64,000 nt of DNA from Dasypus novemcinctus (taxonomy: Eukaryota; Chordata; Mammalia; Cingulata; Dasypodidae): NCBI RefSeq assembly GCF_030445035.2, contig NC_080694.1:70695147-70759146 (forward strand). The letters are read 5' to 3'. Each line of letters starts with the position of its first letter. The stretch's first letter is position 1. The translations under genes were made by a program, and so were the position numbers. The notes under the pieces were generated by a model, which was not told the DNA's origin, ran no database searches, and was given only the letters and a program-made list of their open reading frames with translations. Below are positions 11,930 to 23,870 of the stretch, in pieces.

Positions 11930-12880
11930 TATATTACTGTTGTAATTTTTATGTTCAATATTCTCTTAGTTGACTTACATATTCATTTACTATGTCCTTA
12001 TTTTTTTCTGGAGATTTTGTTATTAACAGGAAGATATAAAGTATATATACCCACTACGGGGATTTGTGAATATATATTGTGATCCTATAAATTTTAACTT
12101 AAGGCCATGTTATTATCAAACAAGCTTAGAATTGTTGTATCTCCTTGGTAAATTATTTATCATTAGAAACTAATGCTCTGTATTATAAAATCATTTCACT
12201 GAATTAATAGTGCAATAATAAAAACAATTTTTGTTAGTGTTTTCCAGGTAGACATTTTCTTTGTTTGTATTTTTCAACCTTTTAGAGTGCTTTTGTTTCA
12301 GGAATGTTTCATGTAAATAGCAAATAATAAAATGCGTTCTTAAAAATTTTACATTATTGTCATTTAATTAGCTCTGTTAATCCATTTCCATTTACTGCAA
12401 TTAATGACAATTTTGGATTTATACCAGCAATATTATTTTGTGTTTTCTAGTACCCTGACTTTTTCTTGCATATCATTTTTTCTTACTCAAATTACATAGA
12501 AGAGATGGAATTTTTAAATATTATTTTCTTCTCTATAATTTTTAAATAATAATATATTCTTTCTTATTTTAGTAAAAACTTTTATTCATCTTTTAATTAA
12601 CAAAGTCCAGAACTACACAAGATTTCTATCCACCTCCTGACATTTAAATACAAGGACCTCATTTTGTTAAGTCTAATCCTTCAATTACATAACTCTTTTG
12701 TTATCCAATAATATTATTCTATCTAGGGTTTATATATTCTAAATTGGACAACATTGTTTTGTTTAAACACTCTTTGCTTGATTAATTTACATATATAATT
12801 TTTATTACTCATCATTACTTTTTTGCACTATTATAATTTTTATTTTTTATTTTTTTATTTATCTGTATTTATTATTATCA
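11930..12880. other. AT-rich stretch, nothing recognised
   Basis: Very AT-rich DNA with many short homopolymers. It has no clear counterpart in unit 1, which is shorter here. No gene, RNA or repeat recognised. Confidence 0.5.
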
Positions 12881-13080
12881 GCTCGCAGTTTCTTGATTCA
12901 TTTAGTGAATTACAATCCACTATTGCCATTATTCATTATCATGATCAAATTACCCTGGATTTGTCCCAAGGGAGCCCCTTTGAGCTGGCACCTGTATGCC
13001 TTTGCCATGTCTGAACATTCTTTGACCACTTCCTTATTTCCTGGTACTGTAATATCAATGATATCCTGGGCACAGTTTTA
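12880..13080 (+). mobile_element. Old LINE-1 3'-UTR fragment
   Basis: 'attcatttagtgaattacaa' near 12895, then 'agggagcccctttgagctgg' and 'ttctttgaccacttccttat' follow the order of the 3' UTR of ancient mammalian LINE-1 families, sense strand. Confidence 0.6.
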
Positions 13081-13084
13081 TAAA

Positions 13085-13195
13085 GGACATCCTACAAGCT
13101 AAGGAACACCAAGAATTGCCAGCATTCCCGGAGCCTGAGAGAGGGGCATGGAAGGGATTCTGCTACAGAACCTGCTGAAGACTCCAGGCTGCTGT
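13085..13195 (+). mobile_element. MLT1-like LTR fragment
   Basis: 'aaggaacaccaagaattgcc' (13101) and 'gagagaggggcatggaaggg' (13137) match the middle of an MLT1-type MaLR LTR in sense orientation. The rest of the LTR is not seen; the LINE-1 begins directly after it. Confidence 0.4.
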
Positions 13196-13200
13196 TACAT

Positions 13201-16038
13201 TTTTTTTAATTCATTTTTTTAAAATATTACATTCAAAAACTATAAAGTCCCCATGTACCCCCCACCCTCCTCACCCCACTACTCCGCCCATAGCAACATT
13301 CACCTCCATCATCATGACACATTCCTTGCATTTGGTGAATACATCTCTGAGCATCGCTGCACCTCATGGTCAGTGGTCCACATCATAGCCCCCACTCTCC
13401 CAGGTTCCATCCAGCAGGCCATGGGAGGACCTACAATGTCCGGTAACTGTCCCTGCAGCACCACCCAGGACAACTCCAAGTCCCGAAAATGCCTCCACAT
13501 CTCATCTCTTCCTCCCATTCCCCACACCCAGCAGCAACATCCCACATCCATACCAATGCCACATTTTCTTTGATTATTAACCACAGTATTTCATGACTAG
13601 AATATCATTAAGTCCACTCTAATCCATATTCTATTCCTCCATCCTGTGGACCTTGGATTGGTTGTGTCCATTCCACATCTATGTCAAGAAGGGGCTTAGG
13701 TTCCACATGGATGCTGGATGCAATCCTCCTGCTTTCAGTTGTAGGCACTCTTGGCTCCATGGTGTGGTGGTTGACCTTCTTCAACTCCATGTTAGCTGAG
13801 TGGGGTAAGTCCAATAAACCAGCGCATAGGAGCCGAAGTCTGTTGAGGTTCAGGATCTGGCTAGCATATGGTCAGTCCAGAGATTCAGATCCCCTGGGTA
13901 TATCTTAAACCCTAGCACCAACTATAATTCTGGTAAAGTAACAGAAAAGGCTTGTGAAAAGAGATCACACCTGTGAAAAGAGATCCAGCTCCATCACACA
14001 GGAACACCAATTCCAAAGCAGGGCGAACTGACATGGCAGGGAACTCCATCTGCCATGACAATAAAACCTGTGGGTCTCTGTAGCCCTCAGCAGAACCAAT
14101 ACCTGGGGTTGTAACTACTTTATCTGTCTCTGGGACTCTGCTCAGGTGTGCATAAGGGCAACCCCTCTGATAACCTCCCGGCTCTTTTTTTAGAGACCCA
14201 TAGCCATACAAACTCATTTGTCCTTTCCATTTCCCCCTTGATTTAGGTCAAAAAGCATTTTTTAACTGCTGTTATTATATGTAGACAGAGATATTCTGCT
14301 GGTCCAAGTTGAACCTTTTATTCAAGTTCATTTTCTAGTTATGTCATCAGCTAGTACTTGGTATTGATCCCTCGGTGCCAGGGAGGCTCATCCCCAGGAG
14401 TCATGACCCATGCTGGGGGAAGGCAATGAATTTAGATGCTGAGTTTGGCTTTGAGATTGCCCACATTTGGCCAACACAGAGGCTCTCAGGAGGTAACTCT
14501 TAGGCACACTGCTGCTGTAGGCCTCGTTCTTATTTCAGGTGCACAGGCTCACAAGCATAGTCATTAGTATCAGGGGCTCATTGTTGGACCTTCATTCTTT
14601 TTTGGTCTTTGCCATTGCACTTGGGGTATTGTTGCTGTTCCTTTAGGGACTGTGATAGAGCTCCCCTGGCTAGAATCTCAGCACCCCCTTAGTTGTTGTT
14701 TTTAATTGTTTCCACTATGAAAATATCCAAACATTTTTATGTACCCTGGATATATGCCCTGTAGAACTCCCTGCCAACCATGTGTCCACTGTCAATAACA
14801 TCCCACACTAGTATTCCTCCGCTGCCCTTGTTAAACCTCTCTGTGATCCAAAACTTCCTGAAAAGTGAAGCCCAATATATTGCCAGGTTCCCTTAATAGT
14901 AAAATGGAATATAGCGATGAGCTTAAAGGTTAGATATAGAATACATATTAATTTAGAAAAACTCTATATCCTTTCGTTTTCTTTTCTTTTTTCTAAGTAT
15001 TAAGCTTATCTTTGCAAGAGTCTTAAATCACAGTAATTCATATATACAATATACAGTACTCCCCCATACCCAACATAAAACCTTTTCCCTTCCAGAGCTA
15101 TAATCTTTTAACACATTCATACCATATTTACTGAAACTGATGTACAGATATTGAGACAATAACTTTCAAACAAGGAAACATTTGTGTTTACATTGTGGTT
15201 TATATTTTAGACTATACGATTTCCTAAATTTTTAGTTATCTTATGTTTTACATTATGATTTACATTTTAGCCAATCAGCCCCTATATATTATTGGTGTAA
15301 TTTTACATGTCTTATATCCATCCTTGCATACTCTTGTGAAACACTTCTATTGCCCACACAATTACATTGGTTCCAAACAATTCAATTCTTATTTCCCCCT
15401 CCTCTTAGGGCCCACAGTGACAGTCAATCTTCATTTCTTAAAGAGCCAAATTCAGAGATACTTGCAACAGTGTTGAGGGCTTGACATGCTGAACTACCCT
15501 AATGCCCTGGGAGCCACCATTACTCTTGAGAGATACAGTTCCCTCTATTTGATGGACTCAGTCCTCCCCAGGGTGTGAGTATACCTTCACTCTCATTATA
15601 TGGGTCTCTACCCAATGATATAACCCACTCTGGCAAAATGAGTATTCACATATTCCCTAGGAGTCTGTCCTGTGTCAGATCATCCCCTTTAAGTATATTA
15701 AACAGGTAACTTTCCTTATTATATTTTTCAAAAGTTTTTCTCAGCATTATACTCTCAAAGAACACCTGAAAATCTCCTATGTTCGTATGTTACCCCACTC
15801 TCCCCCCAATTTCTTGGGCAACATTGCCTGTCCTCCCATCCCTAGCCCCCTCAACCCACAAAGCCCCACCCAAAGGTAACCCTATGCCCCATTTTATCCA
15901 TTCCATGTACATACTTACCTCCAGCTTATCATAGATTTCACCCATGTAGATGTCAGCTTACGTCTTTCTTCTAACCCCCGATTTCCTATAGCCTATCCTC
16001 CAGTATCTAGCTCTCTGAGGCAGCTTGGTTTACATTTT
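13201..16038 (-). repeat. LINE-1 3' UTR, about 2.8 kb
   Basis: Non-coding tail of the element. Its last 1.05 kb is repeated at 34382-35434. More distant versions of the same order are at 25789-28222, 37612-38790 and 50703-52115. It ends in a G-rich stretch followed by an A-rich tail (in this strand, 'ccatgtaccccccaccctcc' at 13252). Short ORFs here, such as 13253-13573, are chance readings. Confidence 0.85.
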
Positions 16039-19000
16039 TCATATAATTGAGGTCATGTAGTATTTGTCCTTCAATGCCTGGGTTGCTTTAATCAACATAG
16101 GGTTCTCAAGATTCATCCATGTTATCATGTGTGTTTGTAGTGTATTTGTTCTTAAAGCCGAGTAGTATTCCATTGTATGTATATACCACATTTTATTGAT
16201 CCACTCATCTGTTGATGGGCATTTGGGTTCCAACTTTTGGTGATAATGAACAATGCTGCTATGAATATTGGTGTGCATATATCAGCTTGTGTCCTTGTTT
16301 TCAGTTCTGCTTGGTATATACCCAGCAGTGGAATTGCTGGGTCATATGGCAAATCTATGGTTAGTTTTTTGAGAAACTGCCAAACTATCCTCCAGAATGG
16401 TTGGATCCTCCTGCATTCCCACCAGCAGTGGATGAGTGTTCCCATTTCTTCACATCATCTCCAGCATTTGTATTGCTCTGTTTTTTTCATAGCTGCCAAT
16501 CATATGGGAGTAAAATGGTATCTCATTGTAGTTTTGATTTGCATTTCCCTGATAGCTAGAGATTTGGAGCATTTTTTCATGTGCTTTTTAGCCATTTGTA
16601 TTTCTTCTTTGGAGAAGTGTCTGTTTAAATCTTTTTCCCATTTTTAAATGGGTTGTTTATCTTTTTATTTTCAAGACATAAGAGTTCTTTATATATGCAA
16701 GTTATAAATCTCTTATCAGATATATGGTTGCCAAATATTTTCTCCCATTATGTGGGTTCCCTTTTTACTTTCTTGACAAACTCCTTTGAGGTGCAGAAGG
16801 CTTTAATTTTGGGGAAGTTCCATTTATCTATTTGTTCTTTTGCTGCTTGTGCTTTTGGTGTGATGTTCATGAAGCCATTTCCTATTACAAGGTCTTGTAG
16901 ATGTTTCCCTACACTGCTTTCCAGAGTCTTTATGGTCTTGGCTCTTCTATTTAGGTCTTTGATCCATCATGAGTTGATATTTGTATAAGGTGTGAGATGG
17001 TAATCCTCTTTCATTCTTTTACATATGGATATCCAATTCTCCAGGCACCATTTGTTGAATAGACCATTCTCTCCAAGTTGAGAGGATTTGGTGGCTTTAT
17101 CAAATATTATATGGCTATATATATGAGGTTTGATATCAGAACTTTCAATTCCATTCCATTGGTCTGTGTGTCTCTCCTTATGCCAATACCATGCTGTTTT
17201 CATGACTGTAGCTTTGTAGTATGTTTTGAAGCCAGGTAGGGTGATTCCTCCAATTTCATTTTTCTTTTTCAAAATGTCTTTGGCTATTTGGGACCTCTTT
17301 CCTTTCCAAATAAATTTCATATTTAGTTTTTCTAGTTCCTTAAAGAAGGCTGTGTTGATTTTTATTGGGATTGCATTGAATGTGTAGATCAGTTTTGGTA
17401 GGATAGACGTCTTAATAATATTTAGTCTTCCTATCCATGAACAGGGAATATTCTTCCATTTATTTAGGTCTCTTTGATTTCCTTGAACAGTCTTGTGTAG
17501 TTCTCAATGTATAAGTTTTTTACATCTTTAGTTAAATTTATTCCTAAATATTTGATTTTTTTATTTACTATTGTGAGTGGTATTTGTTTCTTGATTTCCT
17601 CCTGATCTTGCTCATTATTGGTGTACAGAAATGCCACTGATTTTTGTGCATTGATCTTATAACCTGTGACTTTACTAAACTCATTTATGAGTTCTAGAAG
17701 CTTTATTGTAGACCTCTCAGGGTTTTCTATATATAGAATCATGTCATCTATAAATAATGAAATTTTGACTTCTTCCTTTCCAATTTGAATGCCTTTTATA
17801 TCTGGTTCTTGCCTCAGTGCTCGAGCAAGTACTTCTAAGACAATGTTAAATAGAAGGGGAGATAGTGGGCATCCTTGTCTTCTTCCTGACTTTAGAGGGA
17901 AGGATTTTAGGATTTCAACATTGTAAACGATGTTGGCTGAAGGTTTTTCCTATATACTCTTTATCATGTTCAAAAAATGTCCTTGTATTCCAATCTTTAG
18001 GAGTGTTTTTATCAAGAAAGGGTGCTATATTTTGTCAAATGCTTTTTCTGCATCTATAGATATAAGCATGTGATTTTTTTCCTTCAATATGTTTATATGG
18101 TATATTACATTGATTGATTTTCTTATGTTGAACCATCCTTGCATACCCGGAATGAATCCCATTTGGTCATGGTGTATAATTCATTTAATGTGTTGTTGAA
18201 TATGGTTAGTAAATATTTTGTTGAGTATTTTTGCATCTAGGTTCATTAGTGAAATTGGTCTGCAATTTTCCTTTCTTGTGGTATCTTTGTTTGGCTTTGG
18301 TGGTAGGGTAATGATGGCATCATAGAATGAGTTTGGTAATTTTCCTTCTATTTCGATTTTTTTGGAAGAGTTTCAGCAGGATTGGTGTTAGTTCTTTCCG
18401 GAATGTTTTGTAGAATTCACCTGTGAAGCCGTCTGGCGCTGGGCTCTTCTTAGTTGGGAGGTTTTTATGACTGATTCTATCTCTTTACTTGTCATTGGTT
18501 TGTTTAGATCATTAATTTCTTCTTCCATCAATATAGGCTGCTTATATGTGTCTAGAAATTTGTCCATTTCCTCTGAATTGTCATTTTTGTTGGAATAGAG
18601 TTTTTCAAAGTATCCTCTTATGAGAGTCTTTGTTTCTGTGGGGTCACAGGTGATATCTCCTTTCTCATTTCTTATTTTGTGTATTTGCATCTTCTCTCTT
18701 TTTTTCTTTGTTAGCTCACTAAGGGTTTGTCCATTTTATTGATCTTCTCAAAGAAACAGCTCTTGGTCTTGTTTATCTTTTCAAGTGCTTTCTTATTTTC
18801 TATTTCATTTAGTTCTGCTCTTATCTTTGTTCTTTCTTTCTTTCTTCTTCCTGTGGGGTTACTATGTTGTTGTTTTTTTTACTAATTCCTCCATATGTGC
18901 AGTTAGTTCTTCAATTTTTGCTCTTTCTTCTTTTATGATGTATGGATTTATAGGCTATAAATTTCCCTCTCAGTACTGCTTTTGCTCCATCCCATGAGGT

Positions 19001-19830
19001 TTGGTATGTTGTGTTATCATTATCATTAGTTTCAAGGTAGTTATTAATTTCTTTTGAGATTTCCTCTTTGACCCACTGTTTTTCTCAGAGTGTCTGTTTA
19101 ATTTCCATATCTTGGTGTGAAATCTGGGCCTCTGGCCCTTGCAGATTTCCAGATTCACTCCACTGTGGTCAGAGATATTATTTTGTATTATTTTGATCTT
19201 TCTGAATTCATTGAGCCTTTCTTTGTGGCCTAGCATATTGTCTATCTTGGAGAATGATCCATGTGCACTTGAGAAAAAAGTATATCCTACTGTATTAAGG
19301 TATAATTATCTGTATATGTTTATTAGATCCAGCTCTTCTAATATACTGTTAAAATATTTTGTTTCTTTAGTGATTCTCTTTTGAGATGTTCTGTCCAAAG
19401 TTGATAGTGGTGTATTAAAGTCCCCCACTATAGTTGTAGAGGCATCTATTCTTTCATTTAGTTTTTCTAGTGTTTGCCTCATGTATTTGGAGGCGCCCTT
19501 GTTAGGAACATAAATATTTATGATTGTTTGTTCTTCTTGAGAGATTGTCCCTTTCAGTAATATGTAATATCCTTCTTTGTCTCTCAAATTTTTTTTGCAT
19601 TTAAAGTCTATTTTGTCTGATATTAATATAGCTACTCCTGCCTTTTTTTGGTTATTGTTTGCTTGTAAGATTGTTTTCCAACCATTCACTTTCAGCCTCC
19701 ATGAATCCCTGTGTCTAAGATATGTTTCTTTTAGACAGTAAAAAATGGGTCATATTTCCTTATCCAATGTCACAGTCTGAATCTTTTGATAAGTTAGTTT
19801 TAACCGTTGACATTCAGTGTTATTCCTTTC
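16039..19830 (-). pseudogene. LINE-1 ORF2 (endonuclease and reverse transcriptase), broken
   Basis: ORF2p would nick DNA and reverse transcribe the element's RNA. Surviving reading segments in order are: endonuclease (19689-19306, with GDFNTPLSTLDRTSQKR) and SDHSG near 19180; linker (18690-18388); reverse transcriptase with FIDD at 17754-17743 followed by [11 protein letters not shown]; then 17320-16967 ([17 protein letters not shown]) and the C-terminal 16445-16039. The catalytic motif usually reads FADD; here the second residue is Ile, a likely post-insertion or family change. Between these pieces are stops and frameshifts, so no full protein can be made. The overall span of about 3.8 kb equals a normal ORF2. 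Confidence 0.9.
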
Positions 19831-20899
19831 AAGGAATTATTTGTTTTACCCATATTTTGATTGGACTTGTGTTTGTCATATTTTGTTTGTTTTTTTTCAT
19901 TCTCTTTTTGCCTTTTTTGTTGCTCTTACACTCTCCACCAACCCTGTCTCTCCTGTTTTTTTTCCTTTCTTCCTGCAGAACTCCCTTTAGTATTTCTTGA
20001 AGTGGAGGTTTCTTGTTGGCATACTCTTTCAATTTCTGTTCATCTGTGAATATTTTGAACCGTCCAACATTTTTGAATGCTAGTTTAGGTAGGTAGAATA
20101 TTCTTGGTTGGAATTTTTTTTCTTTTAGTACCTTGACTATATCATACCACTGCCTTCTTGCCTCCATGGTTTTGGATGAGAAATCAGCACTTAATCTTAT
20201 GGAGCCTCCCTTGTATGTGATGGTTTTCTTTTCTCTTGCTGCTTTTAGAATTTTCTCTTTGTCTCGAGCATTGGATAATTTGACAAGTATATGTCTTGGG
20301 GTAGGCCTGTTGGGGTTTAAGATGTTTGGGGTACGTTTTGCTTCCTGGATATGTACATACATCTCTCTCACTAGATTTTGGAAGTTTTCAGCCATTATTT
20401 CCTGCAACACTCCTTCTGACCCCTTTCCCTTCTCTTCTTCTTCTGGGATGCCTATAATATGTATGTTTGTGTGTTTTGCATTGTCATTCAGGTCCCTAAG
20501 TCCTAGTGGATTTTTTTCTATCTTTTTATCAATCAATTCTACTATCTGTTTGATATCCAATATACTATCTTTCATGTCACTAATTCTCTCCTCTGCCTCT
20601 TCTAGTCTGCTGACATTTGCTGTGAGTGTATTTTTTATTTCTTGAACTGTGGTGTTCAATCCCACCATATCTGTTATCTTTTTGTGTATGTCTGCGATTT
20701 CCTCCCCAAGTGTTTTCTTCATATTGTTAATCTCTTCCTTTACTTAATGAAGTTGGTCTCTAATATATGTTTTGAGATCTTTAATTACTTGTCCAATGTT
20801 CTGCTCCTTTTCCTGGTTTTTAGTTTGTTCATTGAATTTGGCCAGGTTTTCCTGATTATTCGTTTGGTTTGTAGTTTTTTGTTGCTGTCTGGTCATCAT
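19829..20899 (-). pseudogene. LINE-1 ORF1 (RNA-binding chaperone), one in-frame stop
   Basis: ORF1p is the trimeric RNA-binding protein of the LINE-1 particle. Counting from the Met-Met at 20899-20894 the frame spans 356 codons. It begins MMTRQQQKTTNQ and runs open except for TAA at 20746-20744 (codon 52), which looks like GAA changed to TAA. After the stop, 297 codons stay open from an internal Met at 20722. The N-terminal half is Gln/Lys/Glu-rich with heptad-like spacing (coiled coil), followed by 'NIHIIGIPEEEEKGKGSE' at the start of the RRM and 'RHILVKLSNARDKEKIL' and the 'YKGGSIRLSADFS' stretch of the C-terminal domain. The long open stretch shows the insertion is not very old. Confidence 0.9.
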
Positions 20900-22000
20900 T
20901 TTTTCTTGATGGGTTTAATCAGTTCATTAGCTTCTTCGTCTAGTCTTGGGGATTAATTAGTTGTTGTTCTTGCATAAGTATTATGTCCTCTCTCTGTCAC
21001 TTTGTTCTTCTTATTCTAATTTCTTGTTGCTGGCTGAGTTCACTTTGAAGGAAAATATTAGGACCAGGGAAAGGAAATTGTGTAAGAAAAGAAAATGTGT
21101 AAAGTAGTATTCATAATAAATGTTAACAGAGCAACAATGTGAGATCTGGGAGAATGGATATTACACTCATGTAAGTTGTGTAGATTTATAGCAGAAAGTA
21201 GAGTACCTATAATGAGATGGCCAATTGAATATGGGGAGGAATATAGTATGAATTAAAAAGCCAGTGTTTTCATGAGAGAGGGAAAGAGAAAAGAAAGACA
21301 ATAATATCAAGAGTGAATAAAAGACAGAAAACAGAACAAAGGTATTAGAAATTAAAAGTTAGACAATTTTGGGACCAACTAAATGAAGGTGGAATGTAAG
21401 AGAGACAGTAGATGATGGAGGATAGCAAGATGTGTAGGTGGTCAAAATCAATTCACACAGAAATGAGGAAATGGAGGGTGAGGAAACACAGCAAAAGTTA
21501 GGCAGTCCCTGCAGCACCTATTGTATAAATAAAATATAATAAAATATGAAGGAAAAGAAAGAAAAGAAAAAAAGAGAAGAAAAAACGGCGGGTGGGCAAA
21601 GAAAACAGAGTGAAACAAGCAAGAAAATGAAAAGAAGAAAGAAAAAATAACCTAAATAAATGAAAAAGGACCTGGGGGATACAATGGGAGAAAAGACCAG
21701 GAGATAATGCAATATTAGCAACCAAGGCAATAAACAAAAAAAAAAAAAAAGAAAGAAAGAAAAAAGAGAAAAAGGAAAAAAAAACCCACAAATGCAGAGG
21801 GCTAGCACAATCAAGGACCTCAGATGGACCTCAGGGCATGGTGGATTCAGGGATGGGAAGTCTGTGATATTACAGACTCAAGAGGTGTGAGTCTCTGGGG
21901 TGTGGGCCACCAGGGTTTAGGGAACACAGACTTGGGAACCATGCATCCAGTTAACAGGGAGCCTGGGAGCACCGCAGCACAACACAGCCTCCAGGGATCC
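20900..22000 (-). promoter_or_regulatory. LINE-1 5' UTR, non-monomer part
   Basis: Between ORF1 and the monomers is about 1.1 kb of purine-rich (as given) sequence, with A/G runs at 21540-21790. By position it is the 5' UTR next to ORF1. The long Phe/Ser/Leu ORFs on the minus strand here (21498-21814) arise from the polypurine tract and are not genes. Confidence 0.65.
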
Positions 22001-22007
22001 CCATAGC

Positions 22008-22930
22008 TGGGCACCAGCCCTAGAGGGAGGGGTCACACCCACAAACTCTGACCTCTGTGTCAGAAACCTAAAATTCCAACTCTCACAAGGGTCTCTTCTG
22101 CCACTGTCTCACCAAATCAACTTCAGGATACCTCCCACCCGCAAGCGCCTGAAACAGCCTGCTGGGGTTGCCGCTGTAGTGTGAACAATTCATGGACTGC
22201 CATAGATGGGCTGCTAGCCCTAGGGAGAGGGGCTCTAGCTGGAAGCTCTGATCTCTTTGTCAGAAACCCAAAATTCCATGTCTTGCAAACATCTCCTCCG
22301 TCTCTGTCTCACCTAATCAGCTTCCAGACACCAACCGCCTTGCAAGCCCCTGAAATAGCCTGCTGGGGGTGCTGCTGTAGTACAAACAATTCATGGACCA
22401 CCATAGATGGGCCACTAGCCCCAGGGAGAGGGGCTCTAGCCAGAAGCTCTGATCTCTGTGTTAGAAACCCAAAATTCCACGTCTTGCAAAAATCTCCTCC
22501 ATCTCTGTCTCACCAATTCAGCTTCCAGACACCTCCCGCCCTGCAAGCCCCCAAAACAGCCTGCTGGGGGCACTGCTGTACTACAAGCAGTTCAGGGATG
22601 CTGCAGGTGGGCCATCTGCCCTAGGGGGAGGGGCTCTAGCCGGAAGCTCTGATCGCCGTGTCAGAAACCCAAAATTCCACATCTTGCAAAAATCTCCTCC
22701 GTCTCTGTCTCACCAAATCGACTTCCAGACACCTCCTACCCTGCAAGTCCCTGAATAGCCTGCTCAGGGCTTGGGAACTCTCCAGCGCAGCAAAGCCTCC
22801 AGGAATCGCCACCGCCAGGCTGCCAGCCCCAGGGGGAAGCATCTGACGTGCAGGCCCGATCTCCATAAAAGACACCCAAAATTCTACCCTTTACAAGAAA
22901 CTTCTCTGTCACCATCCCAGTATTCAATGT
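22008..22930 (-). promoter_or_regulatory. Tandem ~201-bp monomers of the LINE-1 5' UTR
   Basis: Units begin at about 22008, 22209, 22410, 22611 and 22815, each starting near 'tagccctagggagagggg' and containing 'cagaaacccaaaattcca', 'ctcctccgtctctgtctcac' and 'gcctgctggggg'. The period is 201 bp. Tandem promoter monomers at a LINE-1 5' end are known from rodents, so these are probably promoter units. Because 201 is a multiple of three, long chance ORFs pass through (for example 22181-22624). Confidence 0.8.
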
Positions 22931-23049
22931 CCAGACACCTCCTATCCTGCAAACACCTGAAACAGCCCACTCCAGCAAAATTCCAACCCTACTCAGCCGC
23001 TTCTTTGCAGGAGAGATTATAAGGTGCACTCACTCAGATGCCACCTTGC

Positions 23050-23460
23050 CCTGCCTCCCCTCATTACTTTTCATATCCCACTCCTTCCTTTGGATTAAAT
23101 CTCTTTTCTGATATTCTTGAGAAAATATTAGTATTTTTAAAAAGTCAGAGTTCCTATTTTTCATTTTTTAACTAAAGAATAATGTCAATTCAGGAGAGGT
23201 ATAAATCACACAAAAAAAATTCATGAAATTAACTCACTAGTCTCTGTCCTGTGAAAACTCTTGTGCCTGTTCTAAAGGAACCTTGGTGTTGACTTTTGCT
23301 GAATATACACATGGAAAGCAAATGTTCAAATATGTACATTCAAATACATATATAGAAGGAAAATTATTGAATATTAAGGATGAAAGTGTTCAGTTTGCTA
23401 GGAAATGAGGAAAAGCTTCCCATGCTGGATGTAAGAACTGATTTTCCACCAGGCACATAT
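23050..23460. other. Unit 2 sequence flanking the LINE-1, nothing recognised
   Basis: AT-rich DNA between the LINE-1 5' end and the antisense LINE-1 relic. It has no clear match in unit 1. No gene seen. Confidence 0.5.
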
Positions 23461-23870
23461 GAGGGCTCTAGGTTTTCCATGTCCTCTCCAGCATTAGGCA
23501 TGGTTGGTCTTTTTCATTTTAGCTATATCATTTTAATTAATGTGTAGTTGATAACACTATAGTATCAATTTTAATTTCCATGATGGCTAATGAAGTTAAA
23601 TATTTTTCATATTTTTTAGTCATTTTTCTATTGAATGTCTACATTTTTAATTTATTTGATATAATATGAACCTAGATATATATTCTTTGTCAGATAGGTA
23701 AATAGGTAGCAAATATATTCTCCCAACCTTGCTCTATTTTTTCAAAATCTTGGGGTGTTTTTGACCAAGAGAAATCCATGTACCCACAAAATTCTTTTGA
23801 TTTATTTAAATTTTAATCTTGTCTAAGTGAGGTTTTTAGAGGCTTAAGGGTTAAAGATGAACAAAAAATA
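23460..23870 (-). mobile_element. Old LINE-1 fragment, antisense, unit 2 copy
   Basis: 'gcaaatatattctcccaacc' (23708) and 'tccatgtcctctccagcatt' (23477) are reverse-strand LINE-1 ORF2 text. Paralogous to 2810-3330, so it was present before the duplication. Confidence 0.6.

Larger units (their letters stand above)
13201..23050 (-). mobile_element. Nearly full-length xenarthran-type LINE-1
   Basis: A minus-strand LINE-1 of about 9.85 kb. From its 5' end it has a monomer-bearing 5' UTR (23050-20900), ORF1 (20899-19829), ORF2 (about 19830-16039), a long 3' UTR (16038-13201) and an A-rich tail, seen here as T-rich sequence from 13200. It is longer than human LINE-1 (about 6 kb), mostly because both UTRs are over 2 kb. 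ORF1 has one in-frame stop and ORF2 many breaks, so it is inactive. It lies within duplication unit 2 and has no counterpart in unit 1. I could not identify a target-site duplication. Confidence 0.9.

Noticed and set aside
21498-21814. Phe/Leu-rich ~98-codon minus-strand ORFs resembling membrane proteins
   Set aside because: They come from a polypurine tract in the LINE-1 5' UTR read on the pyrimidine strand.
22181-22624. 147-codon plus-strand ORF
   Set aside because: It runs antisense through LINE-1 5'-UTR monomers whose 201-bp period preserves frame.
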